In this document: positions 6,443-10,390 of the stretch, piece by piece
Position numbering within the stretch: position 1 is the first letter of the stretch
How the letters are laid out: each line of letters opens with the position of its first letter
Assembly (NCBI GenBank): GCA_009845505.1
Contig: VXZL01000065.1
Location: 1 to 10,390 of the forward strand
Direction: 5' to 3'
DNA length: 10,390 nt
Source of the DNA: Candidatus Poribacteria bacterium
GTDB lineage: Bacteria > Poribacteria > WGA-4E > WGA-3G
Notes under the pieces: generated by a model
Databases searched by the model: none
Told to the model about the DNA's origin: nothing
Seen by the model: only the letters and a program-made list of their open reading frames with translations
Made by a program: the position numbers and the translations under genes

Positions 6443-7567
6443 ATGGCAACAGTAAAACTCGAAAACATTACAAAGCGGTTCGGCGATCTCATCGCTCTTG
6501 ACGACATCACCCTTGATATCCGAGATGAAGAATTCTTTGTGCTTCTCGGACAAACGGGCGCAGGAAAAACAACGACGCTCCGCTGTATCGCTGGATTGGA
6601 CAAACCCGAAGAAGGCACGATCTATCTGGACGATGTGAGTGTCAACGATAAAACCCCTGCGGAACGCGATGTCGCTTTCGTTTTCCAATCGCATATTCTC
6701 TATCCACACCTGAGTGTTTACGAGAACATGGCATTCCCACTACATCCGAGAAAGCTTTCCAGTGAGGAGATTGATCGACGCGTCAGAGACATCGCACAGA
6801 TGCTTCATATTGAGCATCTGCTCATGCGTACACCGAATCAGTTAAGCGGTGGCGAAACACAACGGGTCGGACTTGGGAGGGCGATGGTCCGTCGTCCGCA
6901 AGTGTTCCTCATGGACGAGCCTATCTCCAACCTCGATGCGAAACTTCGGACGGAAATGCGCGCTGAAATCCGTTGGCGGCAACGCGACCTCGGCACGACC
7001 ACCTTCTATGTGACGCACGATCAAGTTGAAGCCATGTCAATGGCGGATCGGATTGCGATCCTTGAGGCAGGCAAAATTCAGCAGCTCGGAACACCCGCTG
7101 ACATCTACAATCATCCCGCGAATCTCTTTGTCGCTGGCTTCGTCGGCAACCCAAGCATGAACTGCATCCCGTCTGACATCTCCACTGATAGCGGCGAACT
7201 TCGCTTGACTTTGGTAAGCAACGTAGGTGGCAATTCGATAACAATTCAGGATGAAAAGATTACAAAAGCCCTGAACAATACCAATCCAGACCGAGATGTT
7301 GTCTTCGGCGTGCATCCTGAAGATGTTATTGTGAGCCATCAATCCGTCTCGAACGCATTTCAGGCTGAAGTCTATAGTGTTGAACCGCTTGGCGCGGAAA
7401 CAATCGTCGAAGTGACGCTCGGCGCGGATGCAACGGGTTCGCATACGATTCTTAAGGCATGCACAACCCCCAACTTTGAAGCCGAAATCGGACAACATCT
7501 GTACGTCACATTCGTCGCGGATCGGATGCATTTTTTCGATAAAGCCACAGGTAAAGCTTTCTTGTAG
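6443..7567 (+). CDS. ABC transporter ATP-binding protein, MalK/UgpC/FbpC-like
   Basis: This cytoplasmic ATPase (374 residues) powers an ABC importer. Visible motifs are Walker A 'GQTGAGKTTT' (36-45), Q-loop Gln82, signature 'LSGGETQR' (134-141), Walker B 'VFLMDEP' (154-160) with catalytic Glu159, D-loop 'SNLD' (162-165) and H-loop 'THDQVEAMSMADRIAIL' (191-207, His192). After about residue 230 comes a C-terminal extension of about 140 residues with TOBE-type character, including 'VFGVHPEDVIV', as in MalK-type ATPases that sense substrate or regulators. Full length for that family. The ATG at 6443 lacks a recognisable ribosome site ('GAATCCTTT' precedes it), yet the next residues ('VKLENITKRFGD') are the normal family start. 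It is divergent from the fused permease gene and is probably its partner. A MalK-type sugar importer role cannot be excluded. Confidence 0.93.
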   Translation: MATVKLENITKRFGDLIALDDITLDIRDEEFFVLLGQTGAGKTTTLRCIAGLDKPEEGTIYLDDVSVNDKTPAERDVAFVFQSHILYPHLSVYENMAFPLHPRKLSSEEIDRRVRDIAQMLHIEHLLMRTPNQLSGGETQRVGLGRAMVRRPQVFLMDEPISNLDAKLRTEMRAEIRWRQRDLGTTTFYVTHDQVEAMSMADRIAILEAGKIQQLGTPADIYNHPANLFVAGFVGNPSMNCIPSDISTDSGELRLTLVSNVGGNSITIQDEKITKALNNTNPDRDVVFGVHPEDVIVSHQSVSNAFQAEVYSVEPLGAETIVEVTLGADATGSHTILKACTTPNFEAEIGQHLYVTFVADRMHFFDKATGKAFL

Positions 7568-7573
7568 GACGGG

Positions 7574-7591
7574 CAAGTGCATAAGCACTTG
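7574..7591 (+). repeat. Hairpin just after the ATPase stop (CAAGTGC-ATAA-GCACTTG)
   Basis: A perfect 7-bp stem with a four-base loop starts six bases after the TAG stop. No T-run follows, so it is a poor rho-independent terminator. It could protect the end of the ATPase message or be a remnant of a palindromic repeat, since GGG precedes the left arm but the matching CCC is absent. A potential GTG start of the next small frame lies inside the stem. Confidence 0.5.
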
Positions 7592-7630
7592 ATACCGTTG
7601 ATTATTTGTAATCCTAACTCCTTAACGATT

Positions 7631-7765
7631 ATGAACTGGCGACTCAAACTCTTTACCCTCATCCCGAATTTTCTGAAACGTATCGGATGTCAAATGCTAC
7701 GTCGCTTCGGATATGACCCCGATGCATGGCTGGAAAATTTTCTCAGAGAACACAAAGGAGATTAA
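7631..7765 (+). CDS. Small open frame upstream of the TPP enzyme, unknown function
   Basis: I do not recognise this product. From the ATG at 7631 it encodes 44 residues, starting MNWRLKLFTLIPNFLKRIGC and ending 'DPDAWLENFLREHKGD'. It is basic and amphipathic in the first half and acidic near the end, with two cysteines or fewer and no clear membrane helix. An in-frame GTG at 7577, with AGGACGG upstream and lying inside a hairpin, would extend it to 62 residues. The ATG has no good ribosome site. The TAA stop (7763-7765) follows the AGGAG ribosome site (7756-7760) of the TPP enzyme gene, which begins three bases after the stop. A coupled small gene or a leader frame is plausible, as is a chance ORF. 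The reality of this gene is not certain. Confidence 0.45.
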   Translation: MNWRLKLFTLIPNFLKRIGCQMLRRFGYDPDAWLENFLREHKGD

Positions 7766-7768
7766 TAC

Positions 7769-9403
7769 GTGAAAGGCGGAGATATTCTCATTGAATGTTT
7801 GAAAGCGCAAGGGGTCTCAGCAGTTTTCGGAATGCCCGGCACACAGAATATCCAAATCTACGATGCCTTGCTGCGACGCGGGAACGGTGTGATTGACCAC
7901 TATCTCGTCCGGCATGAGTACGCTGCAACGCAGATGGCGGACGGTTTCGCTCGCGCGACAGGCGAGGTTGGAGTCGCTATCACGGTGCCTGGACCGGGTG
8001 CCAGCAACGCATCGACCGGAATTTTAGAGGCGTTCACTGACTGCGCACCTGTCTTGTTGATTACGGGACAGAGCGATTCCAGTCTCTATAGTAAACATCC
8101 GAGTAAGATGTTCCACGGCTTAGATCAGATGCACTTTTTTGAGTCGATCACCAAATACTGCGCCATCGCCCACACTGTCGCCGAGATTCCTGTCGTTGTT
8201 GAAAACGCCTTTAAAGCAATGCGGAACGGGAGACCGGGCCCCACGATGTTGGAGTTCCCGATGGATGTTGTCACTGGGGAGGGAGATGTCCGAATTCCAC
8301 CGCGGGTCGAACGTTCCGAATTATCGCCACCTGACGATGCGGATCTCAGCACTGCTGTTGAAACAATCCGTAACGCCAAGATGCCCTTAATCTTCGCTGG
8401 TTCTGCTGTCTTCCACTCGAATGCCCGGAACGAATTGCGTCTCCTCGCCGAGAAATTGAACGCCCCTGTCATCGTTACCCGAAATGCAAAGGGTGTTTTA
8501 TCAGAAGACCATCCATTGGCACTGCAAATTTGCTACGGCTACCTCGGACGCGAGGCACTCGAACGAGCGGACTGTTTGATCGGTATCGGACCCCGTTTCA
8601 CCTCTATTGATAGTCGCAATTGGAGTCTGGAACTCCCGCAACCTTTCGTCCAAATTGACGAAGATCCAAACGAGATTGGGCTTGAGTATCCATGTGATGT
8701 GGGAGTTGTCGGCGATCTGAAACTGACGCTGCAGGCACTCATTGAAGATGTTGTGCCCGGTGAAAACGGATGGGACGCAGTCCTGACGGAACTCCGAGCC
8801 ACATTTGACGCACAGCCGCCGCTCCCTATCATCCACGAATTGCAAGATGTGCTTCCGCGCGATACCATCTATGCGATTGATGTCCATGCCCTCGGCTACG
8901 CTTCCTTCGCGGAATTTCCTATCTACGATCCGAGGACGTTCCTCTACCCGAATATCGGTGTTGCGTTAGGACATGCCTATCCTGCCGCTATCGGTGCTAA
9001 GGTCGCCTATCCTGACCGTCCTGTTATCTGTTTTAGTGGCGATGGTGGATTCTTGATGGGAGCCGTAGAGATGGCAACCGCCATGAAATACGGTATAAAC
9101 GTCGTGGCGATTGTTGTCAACGACGGGGCGTTGTCGGCGATTAAGGGGTCGCAGTTGAAAGGGTGTGAGGGACGCACGATTGATACGGACTTGTTAAATC
9201 CGGATTTTGTCGAGTTCGCGGAGTCTTTCGGTGCGTATGCCAGACGGGTTGAGGATTTGGGCGGCTTTAAGGATGCCCTACGAGATGCGCTCGCTGCTGA
9301 GAAACCAGCACTCATTGAAGTGATGCTGCAGGAACAGCAGGACGACATTATCAATGTAATCGGGTGGTTGATGTCCGAACCGCTCCGAAAAACTGGTTTT
9401 TAA
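7769..9403 (+). CDS. Thiamine-diphosphate-dependent enzyme, acetolactate synthase/benzoylformate decarboxylase superfamily
   Basis: This cytoplasmic enzyme (544 residues) should act on a 2-oxoacid by decarboxylation or carboligation; the substrate is not determined. Three domains are visible. The N-terminal PYR domain has 'VFGMPGTQNIQIYDAL' (19-34) and cofactor-activating Glu50 in 'VRHEYAATQMADGFAR' (47-62). The middle domain (about 190-330) has 'PLIFAGSAV' and 'VQIDEDPNEIG'. The C-terminal PP domain has the metal/TPP motif 'GDGG' at 424-427, ending in 'VVND' (449-452), where many relatives have N-N. Length is normal for the superfamily. The start is GTG at 7769, with AGGAG (7756-7760) eight bases upstream. 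IlvB-like annotation would be over-specific: no small regulatory subunit gene is adjacent. The gene is convergent with the PhyH gene, 19 bases apart. Confidence 0.9.
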   Translation: MKGGDILIECLKAQGVSAVFGMPGTQNIQIYDALLRRGNGVIDHYLVRHEYAATQMADGFARATGEVGVAITVPGPGASNASTGILEAFTDCAPVLLITGQSDSSLYSKHPSKMFHGLDQMHFFESITKYCAIAHTVAEIPVVVENAFKAMRNGRPGPTMLEFPMDVVTGEGDVRIPPRVERSELSPPDDADLSTAVETIRNAKMPLIFAGSAVFHSNARNELRLLAEKLNAPVIVTRNAKGVLSEDHPLALQICYGYLGREALERADCLIGIGPRFTSIDSRNWSLELPQPFVQIDEDPNEIGLEYPCDVGVVGDLKLTLQALIEDVVPGENGWDAVLTELRATFDAQPPLPIIHELQDVLPRDTIYAIDVHALGYASFAEFPIYDPRTFLYPNIGVALGHAYPAAIGAKVAYPDRPVICFSGDGGFLMGAVEMATAMKYGINVVAIVVNDGALSAIKGSQLKGCEGRTIDTDLLNPDFVEFAESFGAYARRVEDLGGFKDALRDALAAEKPALIEVMLQEQQDDIINVIGWLMSEPLRKTGF

Positions 9404-9441
9404 CGCACGGTTCAGCAATAATTTAGTACTCACCCCGTGCG
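9404..9441. repeat. Inverted repeat between the convergent TPP-enzyme and PhyH genes
   Basis: CGCACGG (9404-9410) directly follows the TPP enzyme stop and pairs with CCGTGCG (9435-9441) inside the last codons of the PhyH gene; the loop is 24 bases. Neither side has a clear T-run, so it is not a standard terminator, but its position suits a two-way transcript end. Weak. Confidence 0.35.
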
Positions 9442-10247
9442 TTCCAACCCGGATATTGTTCTTCTAATGCTGCAAGCGTCTGCGGCGTGTAGTAGGGATG
9501 TCCAGCAGGTGGGAACCGAAAAACTTCGCGTTCTGCTGCTGTTAAGGTGCCGATGAATTTCGAGAATGTCGGGTTCCGACCTTTGTCTGTATAGTGTCGA
9601 AAACCTTCCCAATAATGGTCTGCCCGTCCCAAACCGAATCCCCACGTGAAGCGTTGTCCATCTTCTCGCAGATAGTCGCTTGCCGAGTGCAACGTGTAGT
9701 TGTTGAAGATACAAACGGTTCCAGCTTTGCAAACAAGCGGCTCGTATTTAGAGGTATCGCGTCCATGCGCCTTCGCAAGTAGTCTGAGAGGTGCTTGGTC
9801 TTCGTCAACATCCTCAAGGTGTACCCAGAAGCCGATTTGCCCGAATTCAGGCGCGCTTTCGGACTGTGGTAGCAGTGAGTTGTTCCCATTGTCAATATGT
9901 AAATTGCTTGGATCGCTATCAACCCCCGGACCTTTAAATCCGGGATAGCGTGCAATCATACACCCGGCGCGGAAGTGAATCTGCTCGGTTTTCAGAAATT
10001 TACGTGCGAATTCCCACGCATGGTGGTCCACGATCCCGCGCAACAGTGCCATTTCAGGGGGTGGAAATTCCGTTAAAATCGCTCTGCCCGGCGGTGGGTC
10101 GTCCTTAACTTCTTCCCACGACGGTAACACGCGGCGTTGTGCGGCTTGCATCTCCGCGAGTTGTTCCCCTGAATAGTAATCTGGGACAATTAGGTAGCCT
10201 TTCGCTAAGAGTTCATCCAGCTGCGCATCGGTAAATTTTTTAGGCAT
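9423..10247 (-). CDS. Phytanoyl-CoA dioxygenase (PhyH) family Fe(II)/2-oxoglutarate oxygenase
   Basis: This cytoplasmic enzyme (274 residues) would use ferrous iron, oxygen and 2-oxoglutarate to hydroxylate an unknown substrate. The iron triad is visible: His117 and Asp119 in 'NLHIDNGNNS' and the distal His187 in 'NNYTLHSASDY'. Arg199 in 'QRFTWGFGLG' is the likely 2-oxoglutarate anchor. The protein opens 'FTDAQLDELLAKGYLIVPDYYS', the usual PhyH N-terminus ('Gylvvpdv'). I place the start at the ATG at 10247, which has GGAGG (10257-10253) five bases upstream. An ATG at 10259 is in frame but overlaps that ribosome site. PhyH families are known to be expanded in some uncultured marine phyla, and the family does not predict substrate. 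The gene is convergent with the TPP enzyme gene and points away from the tRNA promoter side. Confidence 0.92.
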   Translation of the reverse strand: MPKKFTDAQLDELLAKGYLIVPDYYSGEQLAEMQAAQRRVLPSWEEVKDDPPPGRAILTEFPPPEMALLRGIVDHHAWEFARKFLKTEQIHFRAGCMIARYPGFKGPGVDSDPSNLHIDNGNNSLLPQSESAPEFGQIGFWVHLEDVDEDQAPLRLLAKAHGRDTSKYEPLVCKAGTVCIFNNYTLHSASDYLREDGQRFTWGFGLGRADHYWEGFRHYTDKGRNPTFSKFIGTLTAAEREVFRFPPAGHPYYTPQTLAALEEQYPGWNARGEY

Positions 10248-10252
10248 GGTTA

Positions 10253-10257
10253 CCTCC
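10253..10257 (-). promoter_or_regulatory. Ribosome binding site deciding the PhyH start
   Basis: GGAGG on the minus strand lies five bases before the ATG at 10247 and inside the first codons of the longer frame from 10259, so the shorter protein is favoured. Confidence 0.7.
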
Positions 10258-10300
10258 ATTGGAGACAGAGAACGGATTTGAACAGAGACAGGTTAAAAAT

Positions 10301-10340
10301 TTTTGCTGACGAACCTTGACCACAAAGCCCGTCAGCAAAA
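10301..10340 (-). terminator. Stem-loop after the tRNA, candidate terminator
   Basis: TTTTGCTGACG (10301-10311) and CGTCAGCAAAA (10330-10340) form a perfect 11-bp stem with an 18-base loop. On the minus strand it starts eight bases after the tRNA 3' end and is followed by an A then five T, as a rho-independent terminator would be. The long loop and AT-rich stem base make it less typical. It also separates the tRNA from the PhyH gene. Confidence 0.5.
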
Positions 10341-10347
10341 TTGGAAA

Positions 10348-10390
10348 CTCCCCCAGACGGACTCGAACCGCCGACACGATGGTTAACAGC
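10348..10390 (-). tRNA. tRNA-Asn(GTT), 5' part outside window
   Basis: The minus strand from the right edge reads as the 3' portion of a tRNA. It has the anticodon loop CTGTTAA with anticodon GTT (10387-10385), anticodon stem 3' strand CCATC, a five-base variable loop GTGTC, T-stem GGCGG/CCGTC with T-loop TTCGAGT, acceptor strand TGGGGGA (10355-10349) and discriminator G at 10348. These parts have exactly the canonical lengths, and GTT with discriminator G matches asparagine tRNA. CCA is not encoded (TTT follows). The D-arm and 5' acceptor strand lie beyond the window. Confidence 0.85.

Noticed and set aside
1..10390. CRISPR array, insertion sequence or prophage
   Set aside because: No regularly spaced direct repeats of CRISPR size, no transposase or phage protein in any credible frame.

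Overview
The window is about 10.4 kb of bacterial chromosome with moderate GC and ordinary gene density. Taxonomy cannot be proven from here. The combination of a phytanoyl-CoA dioxygenase (PhyH) family gene, a secreted DUF3352-like protein, a GmhA-type isomerase and small palindromic intergenic repeats is reminiscent of uncultured, often marine, lineages such as Candidatus Poribacteria. That placement is an inference. Start sites are mixed: several genes have clear GGAG(G) ribosome sites, while the transporter ATPase and gmhA do not.

Layout. Positions 1-3280 hold a minus-strand operon read right to left: a small DUF4212 membrane subunit, a sodium:solute symporter of the VC_2705 type joined to it by an ATGA overlap, and a secreted protein of unknown function that leaves the window at its left edge. 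The last gene has no stop inside the window. A strong promoter (TTGACA, 17 nt, TACTAT) drives this operon, and its -35 box overlaps the stop codon of the preceding gene, gmhA (3342-3929, minus). Positions 3930-4202 hold no gene but contain a 61-bp nested palindrome, a short tandem repeat and a probable terminator. A fused double-permease ABC transporter gene (4203-6002, minus) is divergent from a MalK-like ABC ATPase gene (6443-7567, plus). They share a regulatory region of about 440 bp with a promoter for each direction.

After the ATPase come a small open frame of 44 to 62 codons and a thiamine-diphosphate enzyme of the acetolactate synthase/benzoylformate decarboxylase superfamily (7769-9403, plus). 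A convergent PhyH-family oxygenase gene follows (9423-10247, minus). At the right edge is the 3' part of a tRNA-Asn(GTT) on the minus strand, followed by a stem-loop that may end its transcript.

How it fits together. The theme is uptake plus small-molecule catabolism. There is a sodium-coupled carboxylate-type symporter and an ABC importer (fused permease plus ATPase) whose binding protein is not in the window. A 2-oxoacid-type TPP enzyme and a 2-oxoglutarate/iron oxygenase follow. Substrates cannot be read from the sequence. I found no CRISPR array, insertion sequence or phage genes, and no clear previously undescribed multi-gene system. The best leads are the symporter-linked secreted protein, the small open frame in front of the TPP enzyme, the nested palindrome, and a recurring GGGTATA motif in the divergent promoter region.
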